46,102 nt of DNA from contig CANBOV010000010.1 of the NCBI GenBank assembly GCA_947371275.1, forward strand, positions 1 through 46,102. Reading direction: 5' to 3'. Shown piece after piece: positions 1 through 7,738 of the stretch. Each line of letters starts with the position of its first letter. The stretch's first letter is position 1. The notes beneath the pieces were generated by a model. That model saw only the letters and a program-made list of their open reading frames with translations, had not been told where the DNA came from and made no database searches. The position numbers and the translations under genes are program-made. Origin of the DNA: Flavobacteriaceae bacterium (lineage in GTDB: Bacteria; Bacteroidota; Bacteroidia; Flavobacteriales; Flavobacteriaceae).

Positions 1-26
1 CCTAAAAACAAACGATAAAATAAGGG

Positions 27-602
27 TTATTTACGCAAAAGCTTGCTTTTCATCTTACTGAAAAACTCGGGGGTAACGCCTATATAGGAGGCTATTTGCT
101 TTTGGGGGACTTGCTGAATCAAACTGGGATACCGCTTGCAAAATTTCTCAAAACGCTCCTCCGCCGTCAAACTTAAATTGTCCATCAAACGCTCTTGATT
201 CGCTACCAAAGAGTTCTCCGTAAGGATCCTAAAAAAGCGCTCCAACTTCGGAATAGCAGTATAAAGTTCCTCTTGATCGGTCTTAGACAACAAGACCACT
301 TCGGCATCTTCCAGTACTTCAATAAAAAGGGTGCCTGGTTGCTGGGAGAGCAAACTGTACATATCGCCAATCCACCAACCCGAACAAGCAAAACTCATCA
401 CATGCTCTACAATGTGATCGTTAACAGTAAAACTGCGCAGCAAGCCCGAGTGCACAAAGTAGGAATGGGTACAAACTTCCCCAGCCCGCAAGACCATACT
501 CTTCGCTTTGTAGTGCCTAATGTCAAGCTTCGATAAAAGCAAATCTTCTTCAGCAGCGGTGAGGGTGACGATCTTCCCAATGTTGTCAAGGATAAGGGCC
601 AA
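27..602 (-). CDS. Crp/Fnr family transcriptional regulator
   Basis: This 191-residue protein looks like a small Bacteroidota Crp/Fnr-type regulator. The N-terminal two thirds fit a cyclic-nucleotide-binding-like beta-barrel: the stretch around residues 35-60 (SMVLRAGEVCTHSYFVHSG) resembles the cNMP fold. The C-terminal part (about 150-190, QIASYIGVTPEFFSKMKSKL) fits a winged-helix recognition region. I see no four-cysteine Fe-S signature, so it is not a classical Fnr oxygen sensor; the ligand is unknown. The start is TTG at 602: a TAA stop lies three codons upstream in frame and no in-frame ATG is near. It begins 6 bases after the DUF6370 gene, so it is probably the last gene of a purT-DUF6370-regulator operon and translationally coupled. 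The family call is solid; the target genes cannot be read from the sequence. Confidence 0.85.
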   Translation of the reverse strand: MALILDNIGKIVTLTAAEEDLLLSKLDIRHYKAKSMVLRAGEVCTHSYFVHSGLLRSFTVNDHIVEHVMSFACSGWWIGDMYSLLSQQPGTLFIEVLEDAEVVLLSKTDQEELYTAIPKLERFFRILTENSLVANQERLMDNLSLTAEERFEKFCKRYPSLIQQVPQKQIASYIGVTPEFFSKMKSKLLRK

Positions 603-608
603 CAGGGA

Positions 609-920
609 TTATTTTTTTAAAGGTAATAGTTTGAAATAGGTAACCACAAAGCGTCCGTCCTTAACTTCTCCAATAACTTCCGCTTGACGTACCGCATTGC
701 AAAAGCCATCGTCCGCATGGGCATCGCCGTGTTCATCCAGTGTAGTGCCGTCCACAAAGTAGCTTTTGCCGTCCAAGCGCACCGCCAAAGCACAACCTGT
801 AGCTTTCATCCCAAACTGACATTGACCACAAGAAACTTCCACCACTTGGATTTTAGTTTTGTCTTGTGCCGTTACCGTCAGGCAAACAAACAAGAGTAAA
901 GTGCTAAGTAATGCTTTCAT
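609..920 (-). CDS. DUF6370-like small secreted Cys/His protein
   Basis: This 103-residue protein starts with a clear signal peptide (MKALLSTLLLFVCLTVTAQ, cleavage probably after residue 18 or 19). The mature part holds a CGQC motif (Cys31, Cys34), further cysteines at 43 and 74, and a DEHGDAHADDG segment with His64 and His68. That pattern would suit metal binding or a disulfide, but neither is shown. I recall similar proteins in Bacteroidota as DUF6370 family proteins of unknown function. The gene lies 3 bases after purT and 6 bases before the Crp-type regulator, so the three are almost surely co-transcribed. It would act in the periplasm or outside the cell. I can assign no reaction. Confidence 0.75.
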   Translation of the reverse strand: MKALLSTLLLFVCLTVTAQDKTKIQVVEVSCGQCQFGMKATGCALAVRLDGKSYFVDGTTLDEHGDAHADDGFCNAVRQAEVIGEVKDGRFVVTYFKLLPLKK

Positions 921-923
921 AAG

Positions 924-2087
924 TTAAGGATTTACAGTGAGTAAAGTGGCTGCTGCTTTAGCACGTTCCACAACTTCCGCAATAGGAGTGTCCAAAGTGT
1001 CATACGTCAAGGCAACTCCCATGCGGCGGTAGGGACGCGAACTAGGCTTCCCAAAGATACGAAAATCCGTCTTAGGCAAGGCCGCAATGTCGGCAAGTCC
1101 GGTATAAGTAGGGTGGGTAGCGTTAGCTGTAGCCAAGACCACCGCACTAGCACCCGCACGTTCCAAAGTGATTTCAAAGATCGGCAAACTCAAAACAGCG
1201 CGTAAATGCAACTCAAACTCGTTAAAGTTCTGAGTCCCTGCCAAGGTAACCATCCCCGTATCGTGAGGTCGCGGGGACAACTCCGAAAAGTAAACGCCTT
1301 CCGCCGTCAAGAAAAACTCAACGCCAAACAAGCCCGCACCGCCCAAAGCTTCCGTGACTTTCCGAGCCATAACTTGCGCCTCGACCAAGTCGTGCTCCGA
1401 AACCAAAGCGGGTTGCCAACTCTCTTGATAATCCCCCCGCTCTTGTCTATGGCCAATAGGGGCACAAAACAAGGTAGGGTTGTTATGCTGAGTCACCGTC
1501 AATAAAGTGATTTCCGAATGGAAGTTCACAAAGGCTTCGACGATAACTTCTATAATGTCTCCTCGAGATCCTTCTTCCGCATACTGCCATGCTTTATCTA
1601 TATCGCCCTCAGTTTTAATAGTAGATTGTCCTTTTCCAGACGAACTCATCAAAGGCTTAACCACACAAGGCATCCCCACTTCCGCCACCGCACTGCGCAA
1701 GGTTTCCGCTGAGGTCGCATAACGGTAATTCGCCGTGCGCAAGCCAAGGTCTTTAGCCGCCAAGTCGCGAATCGCTTTTCGATTCATAGTGTAATTCGCT
1801 GCCTTAGCCGAAGGAACTACCCTAATGCCTTGCTGCTCATAAGCGTAAAAGCGCTCCGTACGGATGGCCTCAATCTCAGGAACGATAAAGTCGGGCTGAT
1901 GCTTGGCTACAATTTGATCCAAAGCCGCGCCGTCCAACATGTTAATGACTTCAAATCCATCCGCCACCTGCATCGCAGGAGCGTTTTCATAACTGTCGAC
2001 CGCAATAATGGTCTGCCCAATACGCTGCGCCGCAATCACAAATTCTTTACCTAATTCTCCCGAACCTAATAATAAAATCTTCGCCAT
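924..2087 (-). CDS. purT: Formate-dependent phosphoribosylglycinamide formyltransferase (GAR transformylase 2)
   Basis: PurT makes formyl-GAR from glycinamide ribonucleotide, formate and ATP in purine synthesis, replacing the folate-dependent PurN step. The 387-residue length fits the family. The N-terminus has a nucleotide-binding GSGELGKE motif (residues 8-15). An ATP-grasp domain follows ([14 protein letters not shown] near residue 142, then [25 protein letters not shown] around 255-280, with the acidic metal ligands). The ATG at 2087 is the natural start. It heads an operon with a small secreted protein and a Crp-type regulator, an unusual partnership for a purine gene. A Rho-independent hairpin at 2107-2134 separates it from the upstream aminotransferase. 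Local G+C, counted by hand, is 47-63% on sampled lines, well above the rest of the window. Confidence 0.95.
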   Translation of the reverse strand: MAKILLLGSGELGKEFVIAAQRIGQTIIAVDSYENAPAMQVADGFEVINMLDGAALDQIVAKHQPDFIVPEIEAIRTERFYAYEQQGIRVVPSAKAANYTMNRKAIRDLAAKDLGLRTANYRYATSAETLRSAVAEVGMPCVVKPLMSSSGKGQSTIKTEGDIDKAWQYAEEGSRGDIIEVIVEAFVNFHSEITLLTVTQHNNPTLFCAPIGHRQERGDYQESWQPALVSEHDLVEAQVMARKVTEALGGAGLFGVEFFLTAEGVYFSELSPRPHDTGMVTLAGTQNFNEFELHLRAVLSLPIFEITLERAGASAVVLATANATHPTYTGLADIAALPKTDFRIFGKPSSRPYRRMGVALTYDTLDTPIAEVVERAKAAATLLTVNP

Positions 2088-2106
2088 AAAATGGTGTTTT
2101 TTGGGT

Positions 2107-2134
2107 ATAAAAAAGCCCCAAGTTTCCTTGAGGC
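2107..2134 (-). terminator. Rho-independent terminator of the aspartate aminotransferase gene
   Basis: Read on the minus strand, GCCTCAAG pairs with CTTGGGGC around a GAAA tetraloop (plus-strand arms 2115-2122 and 2127-2134, with one G-T pair), followed by a run of six T. It starts 9 bases past the aminotransferase stop and isolates that gene from purT. Confidence 0.8.
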
Positions 2135-2142
2135 CTATAGTG

Positions 2143-3330
2143 TTAAACTAAAGCTTCCTTAATTCTTTTAAATGCCTCACTAAGCAAGGCCTCACTAGTA
2201 GCATACGAAATACGAATGCAATTCGGATTCCCAAAAGCATCTCCAGTCACCGTTGCCACATTGGCCTCCGACAATAAATACATAGAGAAATCATCCGCAT
2301 TAGCAATCAACTTCCCACGCAAGGTTTGGCCAAAATAAGACGATACATCCGGGAAGACATAAAAGGCTCCCTCCGGTACGTTAATCTTCAAGCCCGGTAT
2401 CGCTTTCGTTAAGCCTACAACCAAATCTCTTCTGTTTTTAAACGCCGTAACCATCTCATTCAAAACGCTTGGATCTGCATCCACCGCCGTAATAGTAGCA
2501 CGCTGTGCAATAGAATTAGCCCCCGAAGTGACTTGCCCTTGCATCTTAGTACAAGCCTTAGCAATAAATTCTGGTGCGCCTATATAACCTATTCTCCAAC
2601 CCGTCATAGCAAAGGCTTTTGCTACTCCATTCACCGTAATCGTGCGGTCAAACAAGCCTGGGATACTGCCAATACTACAAAAAGTTCCAGAGAAATTAAT
2701 ATGCTCATAAATCTCATCCGATACGATATAAACCTGCGGATGTTTTTCCAATACTTTGCCAATAGCCGTCAACTCCTCACGGTTGTAAACAGATCCACTA
2801 GGGTTACAAGGGGAACTAAACCACATCATCTTGGTTTTAGGGGTAATCGCGCGCTCCAACTGCTCCGCCGTAATCTTAAAATCAGTCTCCACCGAAGTAG
2901 GTACTTCCACAGGAACCCCTCCCGATAATTTAATGATCTCATAATACGATACCCAATAAGGTGCCGGTAATATCACTTCATCACCATCATTCAACATGAC
3001 TTGCGCAATATTATATAACGATTGCTTTGCTCCCGTAGAGACTACAATATTAGCCGGTTTGTAATCCAAATTATTGTCACGCTTAAACTTACGGCAAATA
3101 GCTTCTTTCAATTCCATGTAACCGTCTACGGGGCTATAGGTACTGTAATTCTCGTCAATAGCCTTCTTAGCGGCTTCCTTAATGAAATCCGGCGTATTAA
3201 AATCGGGTTCCCCCAAACTTAAACTGATAATGTCTTTCCCTTGGGCTTTTAATTCTCGGGCCAAAGCCGCCATGGCCAAAGTCTGAGAGGTAGATAAATT
3301 ATTAATTCTGTCGGATAAAACGGTGCTCAT
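2143..3330 (-). CDS. Pyridoxal-phosphate aspartate aminotransferase (class I/II)
   Basis: This 395-residue enzyme transfers the amino group of aspartate to 2-oxoglutarate in the cytoplasm. It is a fold-type I aminotransferase of the bacterial AspB/AspC-like 1-gamma group. Visible signatures are [10 protein letters not shown] near residue 38, ending in the substrate-binding region; the SSPCNPSG motif near 172-179 with the conserved Asn; IVSDEIYEH around 201; and the PLP lysine in [12 protein letters not shown] near 235-246, with Arg following. The ATG start gives the usual N-terminus ending in LA(A)[10 protein letters not shown]. It stands alone with its own terminator. Substrate preference (aspartate or also prephenate or aromatic substrates) cannot be settled from sequence alone. 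Confidence 0.92.
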   Translation of the reverse strand: MSTVLSDRINNLSTSQTLAMAALARELKAQGKDIISLSLGEPDFNTPDFIKEAAKKAIDENYSTYSPVDGYMELKEAICRKFKRDNNLDYKPANIVVSTGAKQSLYNIAQVMLNDGDEVILPAPYWVSYYEIIKLSGGVPVEVPTSVETDFKITAEQLERAITPKTKMMWFSSPCNPSGSVYNREELTAIGKVLEKHPQVYIVSDEIYEHINFSGTFCSIGSIPGLFDRTITVNGVAKAFAMTGWRIGYIGAPEFIAKACTKMQGQVTSGANSIAQRATITAVDADPSVLNEMVTAFKNRRDLVVGLTKAIPGLKINVPEGAFYVFPDVSSYFGQTLRGKLIANADDFSMYLLSEANVATVTGDAFGNPNCIRISYATSEALLSEAFKRIKEALV

Positions 3331-3345
3331 AGTGTGTTGTAATTA

Positions 3346-3377
3346 GGGTAAATAAAGAGACGCCACTTAAGGCGTCT
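3346..3377 (-). terminator. Rho-independent terminator of the desaturase gene
   Basis: AGACGCC (3358-3364) and GGCGTCT (3371-3377) form a perfect 7-bp stem with a 6-base loop. On the minus strand it is followed by CTTTATTTA. It lies 12 bases past the desaturase stop codon. Confidence 0.75.
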
Positions 3378-3388
3378 GTTTGTGTATG

Positions 3389-4483
3389 TTAGGCCATTTG
3401 AGGCTGTCTTCCCAATTCCTTCAAATGCTTGAAGTGCGAGGCAATGGCAGCTCTAGTGGTTTTAAATTCGTAATAAGGCAATTCACATTCCTGCGCCGTT
3501 TGCTTAACAATCTCGGCAATTTTGTTATAATGAACATGACTAATATTAGGGAACAAATGGTGCTCTACTTGGTGGTTTAAGCCTCCCGTATAGTAGTTCA
3601 CCAACCAGTTTTTAGGCGCAAAGTTGGCCGTAGTAAACAACTGATGGATCGCCCAAGTATTCTCGATTTCGCCGTTCTCATCCGGAATAGGATTCTCCGT
3701 TTCTTCCACCACGTGAGCCAATTGGAATACCACACTCAAGATAACCCCAGCCGTGTAATGCATCACCAAAAATCCTAATACTACCTTCCACCAAGTAATA
3801 CCCATCACCATCGGTAAAACCAACCAAATGGTAAAATAAATCACTTTAGTAATAATCAAGGTAGTCCAGCGAATCACAGGCTTCTTAAATTCGCCATAAG
3901 ACAAATTGCGCTTCAAATAACGCTTCATCTGTAAAAAGTCGGTAGTAATAGCCCAGTTAAAGGTCAATAACCCATACAAGAAAACCGAATAATAATGTTG
4001 AAATTTATGAAAACGATACCAGGGTGCCTCTTTCGTAAAGCGCATGATTCTACCCGCTTCCAAGTCCTCATCATGCCCCAATATGTTCGTATAGGTATGG
4101 TGCAATACATTGTGCTGTACCTGCCAGTTGTATACATTACCAGCAAGGATGTAAATACTACCGCCCATCATTTTGTTAACCCAAGAGATAGAAGAATAAG
4201 CTCCGTGATTCCCATCGTGCATAACGTTCATCCCAACACCTGCCATCCCAATGCCAATAACGACGTTCAATAATAAATAAACCCAAAAAGGCATATCCAT
4301 CGCCAATAAAAAGAAATACGGCGCCAAGAAGATAGAAAACATAACGACCGCTTTAAGGTGTAACCTCCAGTTACCAGTCTTGTCCAAATTGTTTTCTTTG
4401 AAATAATTGTTAACGCGAGAGTTTAAGGTTCTGAAAAACTTCAGATTATCACTCTTAGAAAATATAGGTGCAGTGCTATCCAT
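3389..4483 (-). CDS. Membrane fatty acid desaturase (acyl-lipid/acyl-CoA type)
   Basis: This 364-residue integral membrane di-iron enzyme should introduce double bonds into fatty acyl chains. The three histidine boxes are intact: HDGNHGAYS (about 109-117), HNVLHHTYTN (about 144-153) and NHQVEHHLFPN (about 303-313). The QxxHH form of the third box is typical of the linoleoyl-CoA/delta-6-like (COG3239) branch. No N-terminal cytochrome b5 domain is fused, so electrons must come from a separate donor. Several hydrophobic segments lie between the boxes. The gene is divergent from rsmG and monocistronic, with its own terminator. A minus-strand TATCTTTG (plus 4507-4514) lies 24 bases upstream and is the likely -7 element. 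Regiospecificity is unknown. Confidence 0.93.
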   Translation of the reverse strand: MDSTAPIFSKSDNLKFFRTLNSRVNNYFKENNLDKTGNWRLHLKAVVMFSIFLAPYFFLLAMDMPFWVYLLLNVVIGIGMAGVGMNVMHDGNHGAYSSISWVNKMMGGSIYILAGNVYNWQVQHNVLHHTYTNILGHDEDLEAGRIMRFTKEAPWYRFHKFQHYYSVFLYGLLTFNWAITTDFLQMKRYLKRNLSYGEFKKPVIRWTTLIITKVIYFTIWLVLPMVMGITWWKVVLGFLVMHYTAGVILSVVFQLAHVVEETENPIPDENGEIENTWAIHQLFTTANFAPKNWLVNYYTGGLNHQVEHHLFPNISHVHYNKIAEIVKQTAQECELPYYEFKTTRAAIASHFKHLKELGRQPQMA

Positions 4484-4506
4484 GTACGTACTATTGTATT
4501 TTGGTG

Positions 4507-4514
4507 CAAAGATA
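4507..4514 (-). promoter_or_regulatory. Probable -7 promoter element of the desaturase gene
   Basis: The minus strand reads TATCTTTG, matching the Bacteroidota -7 consensus TAnnTTTG, 24 bases from the desaturase ATG. I see no TTG at the usual -33 spacing, so this is only a half-match. Confidence 0.45.
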
Positions 4515-4568
4515 ATTATTATAATTTTTTAAAGATTATAAACAAATCATAATTATCAACTAAAACGT

Positions 4569-4576
4569 TATTTTTG
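4569..4576 (+). promoter_or_regulatory. Probable -7 promoter element of rsmG
   Basis: TATTTTTG matches TAnnTTTG and ends 16 bases before the chosen ATG of rsmG. The bases just after it include a TTG that would be a false upstream start. No TTG is seen at -33 spacing. Confidence 0.4.
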
Positions 4577-4591
4577 TTGAAAATTCTAGCC

Positions 4592-5221
4592 ATGGAAGAA
4601 ATTATAAATCAATTTCCTAATCTAACTGAAAATCAACTCCTACAGTTTCAAAAACTGGAAGCACTCTACCACGATTGGAATGCCAAGATTAATGTGATTT
4701 CCCGAAAAGACATCGATGAGTTATATACCAAACACGTGCTGCATTCCTTGGCAATTGCCAAAATCCAACCGTTCATGCCCGGAACCTATGTCCTAGACGT
4801 AGGAACAGGAGGGGGTTTCCCCGGAATTCCACTAGCCATCCTGTTTCCAGAAACCCGGTTTTACCTAATTGATGTCATCGCCAAAAAGATAAAAGTAGTG
4901 CAAGCAGTGGTCGACGAACTCCAACTCAAAAATGTAAAGGCCGAGCAATTACGGGCCGAAAATGTAAAAGGGGACTACGACTTCATCATCAGCCGCGCCG
5001 TGACCAATATGCCCGACTTCGTTTCCTGGATCAAAGACAAAATAAAAAAACAAAACAAACACGACTTGCAAAACGGTATCCTTTACTTAAAAGGAGGTGA
5101 CCTTACCGAAGAACTAAAAGACTTCCCCAAAGCAAGCGAATACAACATAGCCGATTTCTTCTCCAATGAATTTTTCGAAACCAAAAAGGTAGTACACGTT
5201 CCTCTTAAGTTCAAAGCATAA
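4592..5221 (+). CDS. rsmG: 16S rRNA (guanine527-N7)-methyltransferase
   Basis: RsmG (GidB) methylates G527 of 16S rRNA using S-adenosylmethionine; its loss gives low-level streptomycin resistance in other bacteria. The SAM-binding motif VLDVGTGGGFPGIPLA is intact, and the N-terminal LYHDWNAKINVISRKD and the later ISRAV segment are family hallmarks. From the ATG at 4592 the protein has 209 residues, the normal length. A TTG six codons upstream (4574) is open too, but it overlaps a promoter-like TATTTTTG and adds no family-like sequence, so I chose the ATG. It is a single gene ending at a strong bidirectional terminator. Confidence 0.95.
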   Translation: MEEIINQFPNLTENQLLQFQKLEALYHDWNAKINVISRKDIDELYTKHVLHSLAIAKIQPFMPGTYVLDVGTGGGFPGIPLAILFPETRFYLIDVIAKKIKVVQAVVDELQLKNVKAEQLRAENVKGDYDFIISRAVTNMPDFVSWIKDKIKKQNKHDLQNGILYLKGGDLTEELKDFPKASEYNIADFFSNEFFETKKVVHVPLKFKA

Positions 5222-5247
5222 AAAAAGCCCCAGTATTGGGGCTTTTT
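5221..5247. terminator. Bidirectional terminator between rsmG and a T9SS cargo gene
   Basis: AAAAAGCCCC and GGGGCTTTTT pair around AGTATT, with A and T tracts on both sides. It serves rsmG on the plus strand and the convergent gene ending at 5252 on the minus strand. Confidence 0.9.
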
Positions 5248-5251
5248 ATTT

Positions 5252-6256
5252 TTAATTCTTGAGGAGTTTCTTGGTAATCGAACCTTGATCATTAGCAATG
5301 GTGATCAAGTAAACACCTTTGTTCAAACTAAGCGGAAGGGTAAATAAACCTTGTATCGTATTGTCTTTCGAAGTATAAATGGTTTTTCCCAATAAATCCG
5401 TAACGGTAATAGTAGCATGGTCCAATTCCGATGAGGTTTGCAGCACTATACTATTTTGTACGGGATTCTCAATCCATAACCCAGCAAAATCATTCGTTGG
5501 TGTAGCCAACGTAGTAGTGAATTTTTCCATACTAGTATTCGACTGATTGATAGACAATAAGGGAACCACAGCTGCCGTAGTCACACTTCTAAAAATAGGA
5601 TTATTATTAAACGGATTAGACGTGTCATAATAGATATACGAAGTTTGTGTAGCCGTCCCTACATTAGAAAAGAAACTGTAATTCAAACTGATATTCAATA
5701 CCGTTTTCAATCGTACTACCGTTCCTGTATAGCTATAGTCTGGTAAGTTCAAAGTTCCTGTAGCATCAACCGTAGTTGTCAAAGTTCCTGTAAAAGTACC
5801 AGAATACGTAGTGTAAACATAGGTTCCAGCCACTGTGGCATCGGTATTAGTGTAGCCAAAAGGCATTGGAAACGCCCCTAAAGTAGCATTATCCGTAACA
5901 AAGTTAATGTCCAAGTCCGTACCCGTCACACCGGTGATGGAAAAAGTACTCCCCACAGTTTTAGTATACATATTCGAGGAACCATTGGTATCCGTCGCTA
6001 CCGTAACTTCGGTAGTCCCAGGATAAGTGGTTAAATCCCCAGAAGAAGGCGCCGTATAGGTATATACAAAGTTCCCAGCTGAAGTCAATCCACCAAAAGT
6101 CCAGGTTTGATTGGCGCCAGTCGGACTGTGGTCCAAGGCCGCTGCTGCAGTCAATGACGTAAAGTTGGAATTGTTATCGCCATGAAACGAAGGCACACTC
6201 TGAGCCCAAGTAAGGACTGAAGTTAATAAGGTTACTAAGAGTAATTTTGTTTTCAT
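5252..6256 (-). CDS. T9SS-secreted protein with type A sorting domain, unknown function
   Basis: This 334-residue protein has a signal peptide (MKTKLLLVTLLTSVLTWAQS). Its C-terminal part, about residues 258-334, is a type A T9SS sorting domain: IENPVQNSIVLQ, then ITVTDLLGKTIYTS, then LNKGVYLITIANDQGSITKKLLKN. In T9SS cargo this region directs export across the outer membrane and is then removed. The middle is rich in Thr, Ser and Gly with repeated TGT/TYTG stretches, which suggests a beta-rich surface or extracellular protein, but I recognise no enzyme family. It is convergent with rsmG and shares its terminator. It is separate from the next T9SS gene at 6382, which has its own terminator. 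Confidence 0.85.
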   Translation of the reverse strand: MKTKLLLVTLLTSVLTWAQSVPSFHGDNNSNFTSLTAAAALDHSPTGANQTWTFGGLTSAGNFVYTYTAPSSGDLTTYPGTTEVTVATDTNGSSNMYTKTVGSTFSITGVTGTDLDINFVTDNATLGAFPMPFGYTNTDATVAGTYVYTTYSGTFTGTLTTTVDATGTLNLPDYSYTGTVVRLKTVLNISLNYSFFSNVGTATQTSYIYYDTSNPFNNNPIFRSVTTAAVVPLLSINQSNTSMEKFTTTLATPTNDFAGLWIENPVQNSIVLQTSSELDHATITVTDLLGKTIYTSKDNTIQGLFTLPLSLNKGVYLITIANDQGSITKKLLKN

Positions 6257-6311
6257 AAGTTGACAGTTATAATAAAGCCCGAAGATACAAAAATTTCATT
6301 TTCAACTACAT

Positions 6312-6344
6312 AAAAAAAGCACAAGGGTTTTCTTGTGCTCTTTA
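6312..6344 (-). terminator. Rho-independent terminator of the Ycf48-like T9SS gene
   Basis: AGCACAAG (6318-6325) pairs with CTTGTGCT (6332-6339) around a 6-base loop. On the minus strand the hairpin is followed by seven T. It ends transcription of the gene whose stop is at 6382. Confidence 0.8.
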
Positions 6345-6381
6345 AATAATAATAATTTCAATAGTACATTTGACTAAAGGC

Positions 6382-7599
6382 TTACTCTTTTATCAATTTT
6401 TCAGTAAAGGTCCCTCCCGCATAATACAGCTGTACCAAATAAATTCCGTTTGATAGCGACCCAATATCCAAGCGCGAGGCACCGCTAAGATCCACCAAAA
6501 TCGTTCTCCCATTCAGATCCATAACACGAACCGATTCCAAACTGCTTTGGCTTTTATTTTCGATGCTAATAAAACCACTAGCCGGATTAGGGGTAATGGT
6601 AATTGGGTCAGGGCGACTGAACGTTTCGGTGCTTAAGTGCTCCATAGTGCCCGTAGTATTTTTGAGAATTACGCCAAAATCACCTACGACATATCCGTGG
6701 GTGGCATCGGCAAAAGTAATAGCTTCAAAAGGCGTATGGCCAGCCGTACTGAGATAACAATTGTCAGCCACCACTGGCGATTCCGGGTCAGTTACATTAT
6801 TTCTCATAATACAAAAGGTATCACAATCACATAAAGTAAAACTATCCTCTATACTCCATACCTCATTTTCATTCATCGAATATAAATCAGTAAAATTACC
6901 CATTGACTCTCCTGCAAAAGTACTAGTTAAGCCACCATCAATAGTTTTGTATACGGTACCATTCTTGATAAAACCAATAGTTTCGGTTAAAAAATAAAAG
7001 GTGGTAGCAGCAGTAGGGAGCAATGTCCAGGTAAGACCTCCATCCGTAGTCTTAATAAATGTAGAATCCCCTTGCTGATATAAATTATAGCTACTGGCAT
7101 AGCCCACTTGTGCATTTAAAAATTGGATGGTAGAAAAGTTGTGATCACCCAGGTAGCTGCAATCCGTAAAGGTAGCACCACCATCATTCGTTCCTTTAAT
7201 CACACCGTCAGCTCCCGAAATATAAAAGCTGTTCGCATTCAAACAGGTCAATCCAGAAAGAGAAGTAGTAATTCCAGTAGCAATAGAAGTCCAACTCTCA
7301 CCACCATCTACAGTTTTCAAAAGGGTACCGTTTTCGCCCACAGCATAGCCCACCGTAGCATTTACAAATTGAACTTTCATCAAATTAGCCGTAGTCCCCG
7401 ACGGTTTAACAATCCAATGCTCGCCTCCATCAATGGTTTTTAAAATAACACCTGCATTCCCAACAACGACCACCAAATCACCATTGATGCCATAAACGTC
7501 ATTTAAGTTAGCCGTAACTCCCGAAGTTTGAGGAACCCAATACTGCCCATAAAAAGAAACAGTAGTTAACAAAAGGAAAAGTGTAATTATTTTTCTCAT
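6382..7599 (-). CDS. T9SS-secreted Ycf48/BNR-repeat-like beta-propeller protein
   Basis: The mature part is built of repeats of the form GxVGxxGxILKTxDGGxxW: VVVVGNAGVILKTIDGGEHW, then YAVGENGTLLKTVDGGESW, then weaker copies through about residue 300 ending in GYVVGDFGVILKN. This is the pattern of Ycf48/HCF136-like propellers and BNR/sialidase-type repeats. Such domains are common in Bacteroidota surface proteins; no photosystem role applies here. The C-terminal 70 residues (ITPNPASGFISIEN to YAGGTFTEKLIKE) are a type A T9SS sorting domain. I chose ATG 7599 (405 residues), because it places a good signal peptide MRKIITLFLLLTTVSFYGQ at the N-terminus. An upstream ATG at 7653 would add 18 residues before it. 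A cluster of four cysteines lies near the CDCDTFC segment. Confidence 0.85.
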   Translation of the reverse strand: MRKIITLFLLLTTVSFYGQYWVPQTSGVTANLNDVYGINGDLVVVVGNAGVILKTIDGGEHWIVKPSGTTANLMKVQFVNATVGYAVGENGTLLKTVDGGESWTSIATGITTSLSGLTCLNANSFYISGADGVIKGTNDGGATFTDCSYLGDHNFSTIQFLNAQVGYASSYNLYQQGDSTFIKTTDGGLTWTLLPTAATTFYFLTETIGFIKNGTVYKTIDGGLTSTFAGESMGNFTDLYSMNENEVWSIEDSFTLCDCDTFCIMRNNVTDPESPVVADNCYLSTAGHTPFEAITFADATHGYVVGDFGVILKNTTGTMEHLSTETFSRPDPITITPNPASGFISIENKSQSSLESVRVMDLNGRTILVDLSGASRLDIGSLSNGIYLVQLYYAGGTFTEKLIKE

Positions 7600-7672
7600 G
7601 GGTAAGGTTATTGTGGGTTTACTAGATTCAATAAAAATAAGTAATTTTTTCATATGAAGACTTTTACACTTT

Positions 7673-7712
7673 GGCTAAATAAAAAAAGCCCATACGCTAG
7701 GGTACAGGCTTT
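7673..7712 (-). terminator. Rho-independent terminator of pruA
   Basis: AAAGCC (7685-7690) pairs with GGCTTT (7707-7712), with a small internal mismatch and an inner TAC/GTA pairing. On the minus strand it is followed by a T-rich tract. It lies 27 bases past the pruA stop. Confidence 0.7.
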
Positions 7713-7738
7713 AGTAATATTTAAGTTTTTTTAGGCAT

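Noticed and set aside
2533..2928. Plus-strand ORF of 131 codons inside the aminotransferase gene
   Set aside because: Antisense shadow; the minus strand carries the full aminotransferase with its PLP lysine motif.
6382..7599. Ycf48-like protein as a photosystem II assembly factor
   Set aside because: The repeats fit the fold, but the T9SS sorting domain and the setting show a secreted Bacteroidota protein, so the photosynthetic role does not apply.
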